Assembly (NCBI GenBank): GCA_964533735.1
Contig: CAZHMD010000003.1
Span: 1 to 64,000 of the forward strand
From: UBA6107 sp964533735
Lineage (GTDB): Bacteria > Chloroflexota > Anaerolineae > Anaerolineales > Anaerolineaceae
DNA length: 64,000 bases
Direction: 5' to 3'
Shown: piece by piece, positions 26,655 through 34,144 of the stretch
Numbering within the stretch: position 1 is the first letter of the stretch
How the letters are laid out: each line of letters starts with the position of its first letter
Position numbers and translations under genes: made by a program
Notes under the pieces: generated by a model
Told to the model about the DNA's origin: nothing
The model's database searches: none
The model's input: only the letters and a program-made list of their open reading frames with translations

Positions 26655-26686
26655 ATTTCCCAACGTGTCTTTGTTGTTTTGTCTAG

Positions 26687-26899
26687 TTATAGATTTAGAG
26701 ACTGATTTGGATCGCTGGTAGGTATTGATTTCTGCTCTTGATTCTTGATCCATTGTTCAAATGTTTCCTTACGAAATCGCCAATGTTTGCCTACTTTAAA
26801 CCCTGGCAATCTTTTATCTTGAACTAATTTGTATACGGTCGATAACGGGAGACGTAAATACTCGGCTACTTCCTCAGCTGTCAGGAATTCAGAGTCCAT
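26687..26899 (-). CDS. Excisionase-family helix-turn-helix protein
   Basis: ATG 26899 has GGGAGGA upstream and gives 70 residues; the frame extends to 26929. FLTAEEVAEYLRLPLSTVYKLVQDKRLPGFKVGKHWRF is a textbook MerR-like winged HTH (HTH_17, excisionase type), quoted here by its first LTAEEVAEYL and last GKHWRF blocks. Such proteins act as recombination directionality factors or small regulators. As the first gene of the methyltransferase operon it may autoregulate the operon or serve as excisionase for the island. Confidence 0.82.
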   Translation of the reverse strand: MDSEFLTAEEVAEYLRLPLSTVYKLVQDKRLPGFKVGKHWRFRKETFEQWIKNQEQKSIPTSDPNQSLNL

Positions 26900-26943
26900 A
26901 TGTTCCTCCCAAATGTTATATTTAAACACAGTTACTTGAGTTT

Positions 26944-26949
26944 ATTATA
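26944..26949 (-). promoter_or_regulatory. Putative -10 box of the methyltransferase-HerA operon
   Basis: A perfect TATAAT on the minus strand lies about 45 bases upstream of the HTH start codon. No good -35 hexamer is found at 16-18 bases, so an activator or an alternative sigma factor may be needed. Confidence 0.45.
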
Positions 26950-26973
26950 GCATTACAACATAATTTCATTATC

Positions 26974-27003
26974 AAAAACGCTCACGGATCTTTTCGTGAG
27001 CGT
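26974..27003 (-). terminator. Intrinsic terminator of the XRE-like regulator gene
   Basis: On the minus strand, acgctcacg and cgtgagcgt (26978-26986 and 26995-27003) form a perfect 9-bp stem followed by TTTTT. It ends the regulator transcript about 27 bases after its stop and insulates the methyltransferase operon promoter. Confidence 0.85.
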
Positions 27004-27029
27004 CAAATAGTCCAAAAAAATCCTTTGAA

Positions 27030-27440
27030 TTACCGTGACTCGTTCAACCCATATTTGGCAAAAACCACTTCAAGAATTTCTTTTGCTTGATTGGATTTTA
27101 CAGAAAGTTTTTCGGCTTTCAATCGTAATTCAACCTCATAAAGTGCAAGTGCCAATTTGCTTCGGGATTCCCCGCTGAGATGAGAGAAGGAATTGTAGAT
27201 CTTCAGTAGCTCTGGATCAGGTTCTGGCTGGCCTAGTAATGAATACATCTTAGTACCAAATAGGCCAGCGATACTCAATAGCTCAGCACCCTGAGGTATA
27301 GAATCACCTTGAAGCCAGTTCAACACAATAGCAGGTGCATAACCTAGCAATTCACAGAATGCCAAGAAATCTTCCTCACCTGGTTGGGATTGGCTCCATT
27401 GTTTATATGCTCGCTTAAACCAGTCTGGAAATTTGGACAT
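27030..27440 (-). CDS. XRE/Cro-CI-like regulator
   Basis: The product has 136 residues from ATG 27440. FLAFCELLGYAPAIVLNWLQGDSIPQGAELLSIA has the shape of an XRE helix-turn-helix (key parts: LLGYAPAIVLNWLQG and PQGAELLSIA). The C-terminal half is helical and charged. Such repressors control phage and mobile-element genes and are known substrates of ImmA/IrrE proteases; one is encoded at 23548. An inverted repeat lies in its upstream region at 27476-27518. Control of the neighbouring operon is an inference. Confidence 0.65.
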   Translation of the reverse strand: MSKFPDWFKRAYKQWSQSQPGEEDFLAFCELLGYAPAIVLNWLQGDSIPQGAELLSIAGLFGTKMYSLLGQPEPDPELLKIYNSFSHLSGESRSKLALALYEVELRLKAEKLSVKSNQAKEILEVVFAKYGLNESR

Positions 27441-27475
27441 AACTTGTGAGTTTTACCGGTCGCAATGTAGTTAAT

Positions 27476-27518
27476 AACGAAAAATATGTTCGTCACTAAT
27501 AATATAATACTTTTCGTT
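27476..27518. promoter_or_regulatory. Inverted repeat upstream of the XRE-like gene, candidate operator
   Basis: aacgaaaa at 27476-27483 and ttttcgtt at 27511-27518 are perfect inverted halves flanking an AT-rich core that contains a minus-strand TATTAT box. The placement 36-78 bases upstream of the regulator start suits autoregulation. Confidence 0.45.
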
Positions 27519-27573
27519 TTCTGGCAACGAATCCCCGATGATGATGCCAGACATTTTTCGCGACCATGATCGC

Positions 27574-27990
27574 TTAACTTGCTTCAGGCGGCTCGTTTTG
27601 AAAGGGATTGCACAGCCCAAGATAGCCAGCCATTGCCATTAATTGATCCCGGCTTTCTGTTTTGAATTTTTTCTTGAGAATTCTAAGATAAAGCCGAATA
27701 GATTCTTCTGATAGACCCATTTTCATTGCGGTTTGCTCTGGGGTGAGGGAATTCGCCAGGCATTGCAGCACCTGACATTGTTTTTGGGTAAGTTTGGGTT
27801 TAGGTCGTTTACAAACGCGCGATTGTTCAGCAAGGATAATCAGTCCATTAATGCGAACGGGTGGGGGTGACTCAGAAAAGCCCGGCAGATCGCCACCATC
27901 GCGGATTATTTTCACCAACTCGTGAACATCGTCAACAGTATTTTGGTAAACAACATTTCCTTCATCATTGAAGACTACGATGGATGGCAT
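27574..27990 (-). CDS. LuxR-type helix-turn-helix protein
   Basis: The product has 138 residues. The N-terminal 70 residues (PSIVVFNDEGNVVYQNTVDD) do not resemble a receiver domain. The C-terminal part has the LuxR/FixJ HTH pattern: LTQKQCQVLQCLANSLTPEQ, MGLSEESIRLYL, LKKKF. It is probably a stand-alone transcription regulator of the island, possibly using the palindromes at 28238-28284. The intergenic gap to the XRE-like gene is about 130 nt. Confidence 0.75.
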   Translation of the reverse strand: MPSIVVFNDEGNVVYQNTVDDVHELVKIIRDGGDLPGFSESPPPVRINGLIILAEQSRVCKRPKPKLTQKQCQVLQCLANSLTPEQTAMKMGLSEESIRLYLRILKKKFKTESRDQLMAMAGYLGLCNPFQNEPPEAS

Positions 27991-28237
27991 TGACGGAGAC
28001 CTCCCCTAAGTTCCACAATACGTGGTTAAGAAATAACATAAAGCCCCCCCGGAATAATGCGCATTAATCCGGAGAGGACCAGGTGTGAGAAAGGTTGTGA
28101 TTGTGTTGGTCATTCTAAGTATTTATGCGCAAGTCAGGTAACGGTAGATTTTTGGTTAGTATATTTTAGAACATACGTTCTGTGTAATTATAGGTCAGAT
28201 TATTCTATTGTGCAAGGAAAAAGTAAAAAAATCTATA

Positions 28238-28251
28238 TACCGATATCGGTA
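28238..28251. promoter_or_regulatory. Palindromic operator candidate 1
   Basis: taccgatatcggta is a perfect 14-bp palindrome located 94 bases before the start of the 163-residue gene. It shares the taccga/ggta halves with the palindrome at 28269-28284. Confidence 0.6.
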
Positions 28252-28268
28252 GTTTTTTGGATTAAATC

Positions 28269-28284
28269 CTACCGAAATTGGTAG
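28269..28284. promoter_or_regulatory. Palindromic operator candidate 2
   Basis: ctaccgaaattggtag is a 16-bp near-perfect palindrome whose centre is 32 bp (about three helical turns) from that of the first. The same-face spacing suits cooperative binding of a dimeric regulator. Confidence 0.6.
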
Positions 28285-28344
28285 ATTGAGCCGAACACTG
28301 CCGGGTGTTATCCTACTCGTAACTCAAAACGTAAGGGAGCACCC

Positions 28345-28836
28345 ATGAACTGCCTGCTAAGCAAACCAATCACAAAACAACACACCAGTCTTTCGACACG
28401 GCTTGAGACTATTCAAGAAGATCTTGTACGTTTGTCTGGGTTCGTATCTCAGCTTTCTGGATTAACTGACGAGCAATTGGCTGCCTGTGAAATTACAGAT
28501 CAATTAGATTCGATTCACCGCTGCTTGAACCGTTTTGAAGCCAGGTGTATGGCAATACAAGTCGCTGCCTATGAGGATGAATTCGCGGCGCCCGTTGATG
28601 ATGAATTATATGGAATGGCTTTCCCGGTAAACAACAACTGGACCGCTGTCCGACGAGAAGCAAAACGCGCCAACAAACTAGCAAGTCAATTGACCAGCTC
28701 GCTCAGCAAGATTCGAGCTGGTTTGGTGGATTATCAAAACCCGGGTGCGATACCAGAAGATATTGTTCGAATCAACCAGACTGTTGGAAATGCTGTCAAC
28801 GGTTTGGCGTCTGATTGTTTACTCGATCACGGATAA
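28345..28836 (+). CDS. Hypothetical protein, 163 residues
   Basis: ATG 28345 follows AAGGGAG. The sequence is rich in polar helices (TRLETIQEDLVRLSGFVSQL, then ANKLASQLTSSLSKI) and looks like a soluble coiled helical protein; I recognise no family. It is downstream of the paired palindromes, and the HTH and recombinase genes follow on the same strand, so it probably belongs to a small regulated operon with them. Confidence 0.7.
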   Translation: MNCLLSKPITKQHTSLSTRLETIQEDLVRLSGFVSQLSGLTDEQLAACEITDQLDSIHRCLNRFEARCMAIQVAAYEDEFAAPVDDELYGMAFPVNNNWTAVRREAKRANKLASQLTSSLSKIRAGLVDYQNPGAIPEDIVRINQTVGNAVNGLASDCLLDHG

Positions 28837-28873
28837 CCCATTAAGACCTTGATTGGATTAGGAGTATCGTTGG

Positions 28874-29296
28874 ATGGAAGAAAAAAGTCGTAGAATCAAG
28901 CTGCCTCATACCGTAATCGTAAAAGCCCCCGGTTTATTACCGATGCTGTATACCCCGCGTGAAATTTGCGAAGAGCTGGATATCGCGGAAAGCACACTGC
29001 GTGACTGGCTTCAAACAGGTGTCCCGCACCAGCGGGATAATCGCAATCGGATCTGGATTAATGGTGAAAGTTTTGCCAGCTGGGTGGATGGGCAGCGCAA
29101 ACCAAAGACGTTAAGTAAGTTAAATGAAGACGAAGCCTATTGCATGCACTGCAACCAGGTTTCCAAGCTGATCTCTCCCCAGATTCATCCTATTAAAGGA
29201 AATCTTGTCCTGATCAAAGGGACTTGTACAATTTGCGGAAATATTATCAATCGTGGAGCGCATCGTGATCGAACGCCAGAACTATCTCAAAATTAA
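28874..29296 (+). CDS. HTH DNA-binding protein with C-terminal zinc ribbon
   Basis: The product has 140 residues. YTPREICEELDIAESTLRDW is a winged/MerR-type HTH (residues about 36-55), extended by RIWINGESFASWVDG. The tail has YCMHCNQV and later CTICG, a CxxC...CxxC zinc ribbon. It overlaps the following recombinase gene by 44 nt. It may help the recombinase as an accessory or directionality factor; this is inferred from position. Confidence 0.75.
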   Translation: MEEKSRRIKLPHTVIVKAPGLLPMLYTPREICEELDIAESTLRDWLQTGVPHQRDNRNRIWINGESFASWVDGQRKPKTLSKLNEDEAYCMHCNQVSKLISPQIHPIKGNLVLIKGTCTICGNIINRGAHRDRTPELSQN

Positions 29297-30359
29297 GGAA
29301 CATCTCAAGTATCTTGAGGAAGTTCTGCAGTTGAACCCTGCTTCTGTGGAGCGTTATCGCTTTTACTTGCGCCATTTACTCCTCTGGGCAGATGACCAAA
29401 ATTTTCGCAATGTGCAAGCCATCCGTCCCACGTTACCCACTTATCTGGCATCACTACCAGGCAAAGAAGGAAAGGGAACCCTTGCAGGAGTATCCCAAAA
29501 GAAAATTATTGATTCTAGCAAACGCTTCTTTCGTTGGGCAAAGTCTACATACCCAAGAGAAATGAATAGTCTGCCGGTCGCATGGGTAGACACCTTGCGT
29601 CTTTCCCGACAGCCGCAAGTCTCAGCTGAGAATGTCTTTGTCACGCTGGAGGAAGTACAAACCCTGATTTCTGTGCCTGTTCCTGAGAACAACCTGGTTC
29701 TTTTACGGGATCAAGCAGCTGCTGCCATGCTATTCCTTTCAGGAATGCGGGCCAGTGCTTTTACAACGCTCCCCATTTCGGGGGTCGATTTAGAAAACCT
29801 CACCCTACGCCAGTGGCCAGAACTGGGTGTCCATACCAAAAACAGCAAAAAAGCAACCACGTTTCTTTTAAACATTCCCGAGCTGCTCGATCCTGTGCGC
29901 CGCTGGGATGCTATCGTTCGGACTACGTTATCTGCTTCAACCCCCTGGTATGCTCCCATTGCCCATACTTGGGGAGAGCAGTATTTATCATCTGAAGAAC
30001 CAGGCACGAGTCGCTCCAATGCTCTGCAAAAACGATTAGAAATCTTGTTTTCTTTAGCAAATGTAGAATTCAAATCGCCTCATAAATTCCGGCATGGACA
30101 CGCCGTTTACGGATTGTTGCATGCTCAGACCATGGCCGATTACAAAGCCGTATCCATGAACCTGATGCATGACAGTATCGAGATTACCGACAGCACCTAC
30201 GCTCCCATGTTATCTTCTGATGTCCAGGAGCGTATTGCCGGTTTGTCGGGTAAGGCGGCGTCCACGCCGGATAATGAGTTGGAAGCATATCTCAATCGTT
30301 TAGACCGAGAAAGCCAGAAACATGCTTTGGTCTTCATTGCCGGGAGGTTGACCGAATGA
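29253..30359 (+). CDS. Tyrosine recombinase / phage-type integrase
   Basis: The GTG start at 29253 (another GTG at 29265) gives 368 residues. The N-terminus has a SAM-like core-binding domain (ASVERYRFYLRHLLLWADD). Catalytic elements: first Arg in LFLSGMRASAF, HKFRHGHA (H-x2-R), and the C-terminal H..Y region (LMHDSIEITDSTYAPM) with the probable nucleophilic tyrosine. The third box has MHDS in place of the usual LGHS/LGHK. It converges with a second recombinase, leaving 11 nt between the stops. The two differ strongly in sequence, so they are not duplicates. Confidence 0.85.
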   Translation: MERIVIERQNYLKIKEHLKYLEEVLQLNPASVERYRFYLRHLLLWADDQNFRNVQAIRPTLPTYLASLPGKEGKGTLAGVSQKKIIDSSKRFFRWAKSTYPREMNSLPVAWVDTLRLSRQPQVSAENVFVTLEEVQTLISVPVPENNLVLLRDQAAAAMLFLSGMRASAFTTLPISGVDLENLTLRQWPELGVHTKNSKKATTFLLNIPELLDPVRRWDAIVRTTLSASTPWYAPIAHTWGEQYLSSEEPGTSRSNALQKRLEILFSLANVEFKSPHKFRHGHAVYGLLHAQTMADYKAVSMNLMHDSIEITDSTYAPMLSSDVQERIAGLSGKAASTPDNELEAYLNRLDRESQKHALVFIAGRLTE

Positions 30360-30370
30360 TCCCCTCCTGG

Positions 30371-31384
30371 CTACAAACGCATGTTATCGGCTGGACTGGC
30401 CTTGCGGTGCGCTTGTTCCACGTCCATATCCGCAATTTGAGCATAATGGCGTACCATATCCAGCGAACCATGTCCCAACAAGGATTGAAGGGTAAACACG
30501 TCACCACCAGAACGCAGATAGGTGATGGCAAAAGTGTGCCTGAATTTGTGAGGGTAGGTTTTCTTCACTTCTGCTCTGGAACCCAACCGGTTGATCAAGA
30601 CACGCAGACTATCCTTGTTGAACGGTCGGTCGGCTTGGCTGATGAACAGGGGGGCACGAGGATCATCCCCATCTTCGCGTCCAACCAGATAACGCCAGAC
30701 GGCTTTTCGGGCGACTTTACCCAGGTAGACTGTGCGTCCTTTGCCACCTTTAGCTCCGCCAATAACTCCGTGCCGAATCGTGACCTTTCCAGTCTTGAGG
30801 TCAACATCGTTGATTGTCAGAGAACAAAGTTCGGTTGCACGCAATCCGGTATCCAGCAACATCAAAACAATCGCTTGATCGCGATTGGCACTCGGTCGCC
30901 GCATCACGAACTTTTTTCTCTCCTCGGTTTGAGATTCCCGAGAAAAGACACATGCCTTCAGTATCTTTTCGACGTCTTCTTTGGTAAAAGTTTCAACGGG
31001 ATGCGTCTGAAATTTAGGAGCAGTGATTTCTATAGCAGGGTTGGTGTACTTGAACTCCACATGCAGCCAGCCGAAAAAGGAACGAAACGTCACCCACACA
31101 TTGCGAATGGACTTGGCGGACAATGGCTCTTTACTACCATTGAAGCGCACCGGCTTGTACTCGGTGCGCAGCCAGGCCATGTAACCAGTAAGGTCGGAAG
31201 CCTGAATTTCAGAAACACTCCGATCTCCAATGTATTTCAACCAATGGTTGAGCATGTATTCGTAGGAGGCAATTGTGCGTTGGCTTAACCCCTCTGCTGT
31301 TTTGAATTTTAGGAAGCCGTCGATGGATTTTACTAAGGAAAGTGATGTATTAAGTTTTGTCGAGCCCGGCGTGCTGCGGTTCAT
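30371..31384 (-). CDS. XerC/D-like tyrosine recombinase, probable island integrase
   Basis: The open frame runs back through the tRNA gene to 31606, but ATG 31384 has GGAGGAA six bases upstream, giving 338 residues. Catalytic residues: Arg in LDTGLRATELCSL, HKFRHTFA (H-x2-R), LLGHGSLDMVRHYAQI (H and the nucleophile Y). The SAM-like N-domain is at 20-110. The gene is 90 bases 3' of the initiator tRNA gene and on the same strand, the usual place of an integrase of a tRNA-integrated island. No direct repeat of the tRNA 3' end was found elsewhere in the window. Confidence 0.9.
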   Translation of the reverse strand: MNRSTPGSTKLNTSLSLVKSIDGFLKFKTAEGLSQRTIASYEYMLNHWLKYIGDRSVSEIQASDLTGYMAWLRTEYKPVRFNGSKEPLSAKSIRNVWVTFRSFFGWLHVEFKYTNPAIEITAPKFQTHPVETFTKEDVEKILKACVFSRESQTEERKKFVMRRPSANRDQAIVLMLLDTGLRATELCSLTINDVDLKTGKVTIRHGVIGGAKGGKGRTVYLGKVARKAVWRYLVGREDGDDPRAPLFISQADRPFNKDSLRVLINRLGSRAEVKKTYPHKFRHTFAITYLRSGGDVFTLQSLLGHGSLDMVRHYAQIADMDVEQAHRKASPADNMRL

Positions 31385-31437
31385 AAGAAATTCCTCCATT
31401 TTTGGAAAAATGTCTACCGCTGTGCGCCGGGCTAATG

Positions 31438-31466
31438 AAAAACCAGAGCCCGACGGACTCTGGTTT
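31438..31466 (-). terminator. Intrinsic terminator after the tRNA gene
   Basis: aaaccagag (31440-31448) and ctctggttt (31458-31466) form a 9-bp stem with a 9-nt loop, followed on the minus strand by a T run. It would end the tRNA transcript before the integrase gene. Confidence 0.85.
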
Positions 31467-31474
31467 ACTCTTAG

Positions 31475-31546
31475 TAGCGGGGAGTGGATTCGAACCACTG
31501 ACCTCCGGGTTATGAGCCCGACGAGCTGCCACTGCTCTACCCCGCA
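31475..31546 (-). tRNA. Initiator tRNA-Met (CAT)
   Basis: The 72-nt cloverleaf folds with acceptor GCGGGG/CCCCGC, D stem GAGC/GCTC, anticodon stem ending in GGG/CCC around loop CTCATAA, and T arm AGTGG-TTCGAAT-CCACT. An unpaired 1-72 position (T opposite T) and three consecutive G:C pairs next to the anticodon loop are hallmarks of initiator tRNA. No CCA is encoded. The neighbouring integrase suggests this gene is the attachment site of the island. Confidence 0.93.
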
Positions 31547-31558
31547 TCGCGGACTGGA

Positions 31559-31587
31559 ATAATACCACGCTCCCTGGTACCCGTCAA
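31559..31587 (-). promoter_or_regulatory. Promoter of the tRNA-fMet gene
   Basis: On the minus strand, TTGACG (31582-31587) and TATTAT (31559-31564) are separated by 17 bases, with the tRNA starting 13 bases after the -10 box. This is a near-consensus housekeeping promoter. Confidence 0.8.
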
Positions 31588-31645
31588 GCATTTCAACTTT
31601 ACGCATCGGTTACAATAGAGCCATTCTGTTTCCAAGAGGTCCCGT

Positions 31646-32551
31646 ATGTCTTCAAGCTCTTCATTCATCAATAAACTTAAATCGATCATTGGTCCTGTCG
31701 AACTCACCTGGAAAACCGCCCAGGATTACAGCCTGCTCTTGCTCGGGGCGTTGGTGCAGGCGTTTGCCATGCGCCTCTTCCTGGTTCCCGGGCAGCTCGT
31801 CAGCGGCGGCATCAGCGGTGCCGCGCAGATCATCAATCACTTTGTCAGCTTTCCCATCGGTGTCATGGTGCTCATCGGCAACATCCCACTCTTCATTCTC
31901 GGCTGGCGCTACCTCGGCGGACCGCGCTTCGCCCTCCGTACTGCCGTTGCCGTCACTGCTTTTGCAGTCTTCACCGATCTGCTGGTGCTTTTCCTCCCCG
32001 CGGCCGGCATGACCGATGACAATGTGTTGAACGCCCTCTTTGGCGGCGTTTTCCTCGGGGTTGGATTGGGGCTGGTCTACCGCGGTCAGGGTACCAGCGG
32101 CGGTTCAGATATCCTCGGGCGTATCCTCAATCACCGCTTTGCCATTTCCATCTCGCAGGCTTACCTCATCACCGATACCCTCGTGGTGCTGGCAGGCGGC
32201 TTTGCCTTCTCTTGGGAAAAAGCTCTTTACGGCATGGTCGTAATTTACGTCAGCGGCATCGCCGCCGAAATGATCTCGGAAGGTTCCAGCATCTTCCGTA
32301 CCGTCATCATCATCACCAGTGAGACCGAGCGTGTCACCCAAACCATCCTCGAGGTGTTGGAGCGCGGAGTCACCATCCTCTCCGGCAAAGGTGGCTACAC
32401 TGATGCAGACCGACCGGTATTGTACTGTGTCGTCACCCGCTCCGAAGTCAATCAGCTCAAGCAGCTGGTAAAAGAAACCGATCCCAGGGCTTTCATGGTG
32501 ATCGGTGTGGCGCACGAAGCGCTGGGTGAGGGATTCAGACCCTTCAAGTAA
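31646..32551 (+). CDS. YitT family membrane protein
   Basis: ATG 31646 has AAGAGG upstream; the product has 301 residues. Five to six hydrophobic helices at the N-terminus (LLLLGALVQAFAMRLFLVPG, FPIGVMVLIGNIPLFILGW, LNALFGGVFLGVGLGLVY) precede a cytosolic DUF2179-like domain (TVIIITSETERVTQTILEVL, RGVTILSGKGGY). YitT proteins are of unknown function, perhaps transporters. The 3' end overlaps the convergent lysoplasmalogenase gene by eight bases. It is the first core gene beyond the island. Confidence 0.9.
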   Translation: MSSSSSFINKLKSIIGPVELTWKTAQDYSLLLLGALVQAFAMRLFLVPGQLVSGGISGAAQIINHFVSFPIGVMVLIGNIPLFILGWRYLGGPRFALRTAVAVTAFAVFTDLLVLFLPAAGMTDDNVLNALFGGVFLGVGLGLVYRGQGTSGGSDILGRILNHRFAISISQAYLITDTLVVLAGGFAFSWEKALYGMVVIYVSGIAAEMISEGSSIFRTVIIITSETERVTQTILEVLERGVTILSGKGGYTDADRPVLYCVVTRSEVNQLKQLVKETDPRAFMVIGVAHEALGEGFRPFK

Positions 32552-33221
32552 CGGATAGGAAATGCATCATCGCCCCCGTCACCAGGAGCATCTGTCCCAC
32601 ATGGTAAGTGAGGTGCACGTAACTCTGCCCGTGTTTGAGTTTTCGCACGAAGCGGTCGTAAGCCAGGACCGAGTCCGAGGTAAAGAATAGGCTTGCTCCA
32701 ACTGCAGCGATTAACGCGTGGCTCAGCATCCAATCCGGCCGGAACAGCGTGATCAGCGCGGAGAGCAGCATCAAGGTCAGGGTTACGCCGTACATCATCA
32801 CCGCGCTGAGGAAGCGTTTTCCGCGCGGCACCTGCATGATGCCAGGTCGGATTAGGCGCAGCACCACAGAGGCTGCCAATCCTACCGTGATTGCCACCAT
32901 GAAGATGCCGAAGTTGAATGGTGCGGGAACCTGGTTGAATCCGATCAGATAGGCCGCGTGCGCCAGCAGGAAGGCTCCCAGCCCCGCCATGAAGAACCGC
33001 GCGTTGAGCATCAGGGCGATATCCCCTGCCAGCGAAAGGCACAAACCAAGGCCGAACCACAACATTCCGCCCTGCCAGCCGCTCACCTGCACCGTCCACA
33101 GGATGAGAAACAACAGGGTCGCGGGTTTGGCAATGTACAGCCTAACTTTCCAGCCTTTCCAGGTGCTTGCCCAATCCAGGAAGGCGAACCCCACCGCCGC
33201 AAAGAATAGCCAGGTGAACAT
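32544..33221 (-). CDS. Lysoplasmalogenase (YhhN/TMEM86 family)
   Basis: The product has 225 residues and about seven to eight membrane helices. The family markers are LCLSLAGDIALML, a LAHAAYLIGF loop and the terminal YHVGQMLLVTGA. YhhN-type proteins hydrolyse the vinyl-ether bond of lysoplasmalogens; plasmalogens are common in anaerobes. It is downstream of era, sharing one base, and ends the minus-strand operon that begins at the ABC transporter genes. Confidence 0.88.
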   Translation of the reverse strand: MFTWLFFAAVGFAFLDWASTWKGWKVRLYIAKPATLLFLILWTVQVSGWQGGMLWFGLGLCLSLAGDIALMLNARFFMAGLGAFLLAHAAYLIGFNQVPAPFNFGIFMVAITVGLAASVVLRLIRPGIMQVPRGKRFLSAVMMYGVTLTLMLLSALITLFRPDWMLSHALIAAVGASLFFTSDSVLAYDRFVRKLKHGQSYVHLTYHVGQMLLVTGAMMHFLSVT

Positions 33222-34144
33222 TATCCCTTTTCTCTGGAGGCAGCATACCCCATCAGCTGCAGCGCATCGGGATCGTTGCGCCAGTTCTTGTTGACCTTGG
33301 TGCGCAGGCTCAAAAAGACCTTGCGGCCGCTCATGGTTTCAATTTCCTTGCGTGCCTGGGTGCCGATCTTCTTGATCATCTCACCGGCTTTGCCAATGAT
33401 GATCCCTTTCTGTGAATCCCGTTCCACGAAGATGGTGGCTTCAATGTATGCCCCTTCTTCACCTCTCTCCTCGTACCCGTCAACGCGCACCGCCACACAG
33501 TGCGGCACCTCGTCTCGGATATGCAGCAGCACGGATTCACGAATCAGCTCAGCGGCGATGTCGCGCTCAAAATAGTCGGTCACGGTCTCGTCGTCAAAGA
33601 AGCTGTCGCCGACAGGCATGAAGGAAATGATCTGCTGCAGCAAATCCTCAACGCCATCCTTGGTTATCGAGGAAACCGGCAGGATGTCATTTGCAGGAAA
33701 AAGGGTCAGCGCTTGCTTCTTCTTTTCGGTAAGAGCCAGTACATCCACCAGATCGATCTTGGTCAGCACCATCAACACCTGGGCGCGCTGCCTGAGCGCG
33801 TTCAAGCGGTCTGCGATCAGGTTATCCTCGCGGGTGAAAGGCACGCTCGCATCCAGCAGCCACAGGATCAGGTCGGCATCCTTCAAACTTTCAACCGCCT
33901 CCTGGTTCATGTAATCGCCGAGTTTATGTTGCGGTACATGCAGACCGGGTGTGTCCACGAATACGATCTGCACATCCGGCTGCGAGAGTATCCCCAATTG
34001 GCGCCGGCGCGTAGTTTGCGGCTTGGCAGATACAGCTGCGATCTTTTGCGCGAGCAGCACATTGATCAGGGACGACTTGCCAACATTGGGTCGACCAATG
34101 ACCGCCACATAACCTGAATGGTGTTGCGAAGATGTTTCACTCAT
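33221..34144 (-). CDS. era: GTPase Era
   Basis: The product has 307 residues. G1 is GRPNVGKSS near 17-25, G2 lies in TTRRRQLG, G3 is DTPGLH, G4 is TKID, and a C-terminal KH domain has KGIIIGKAGEMIKKIG. Era binds the 3' end of 16S rRNA and helps 30S maturation. It overlaps the transporter gene upstream by eight bases. Confidence 0.97.
   Translation of the reverse strand: MSETSSQHHSGYVAVIGRPNVGKSSLINVLLAQKIAAVSAKPQTTRRRQLGILSQPDVQIVFVDTPGLHVPQHKLGDYMNQEAVESLKDADLILWLLDASVPFTREDNLIADRLNALRQRAQVLMVLTKIDLVDVLALTEKKKQALTLFPANDILPVSSITKDGVEDLLQQIISFMPVGDSFFDDETVTDYFERDIAAELIRESVLLHIRDEVPHCVAVRVDGYEERGEEGAYIEATIFVERDSQKGIIIGKAGEMIKKIGTQARKEIETMSGRKVFLSLRTKVNKNWRNDPDALQLMGYAASREKG

Larger units (their letters stand above)
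27991..28344. other. Regulatory intergenic region
   Basis: No protein gene is supported in these 354 bases. The region separates divergent genes (LuxR-like on minus, the 163-residue gene on plus) and contains two palindromes (separate entries). A plus-strand open frame at 28057-28284 has no recognisable product and runs through the palindromes, so it is not called. Confidence 0.6.

Noticed and set aside
20385..26899. BREX or DISARM
   Set aside because: No PglZ, BrxL, DrmA, DrmB or PLD nuclease is visible; the ATPase is HerA-like.
28057..28284. Plus-strand frame of 75 codons
   Set aside because: It runs through both palindromic operators, has no ribosome site and no recognisable product.
30356..31288. 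Plus-strand open frame of 310 codons
   Set aside because: It is antisense to a recombinase with all catalytic motifs; low-complexity shadow.
31385..31606. Long N-terminal extension of the integrase through the tRNA
   Set aside because: The added codons are the tRNA and its terminator; the ATG at 31384 has a good ribosome site.
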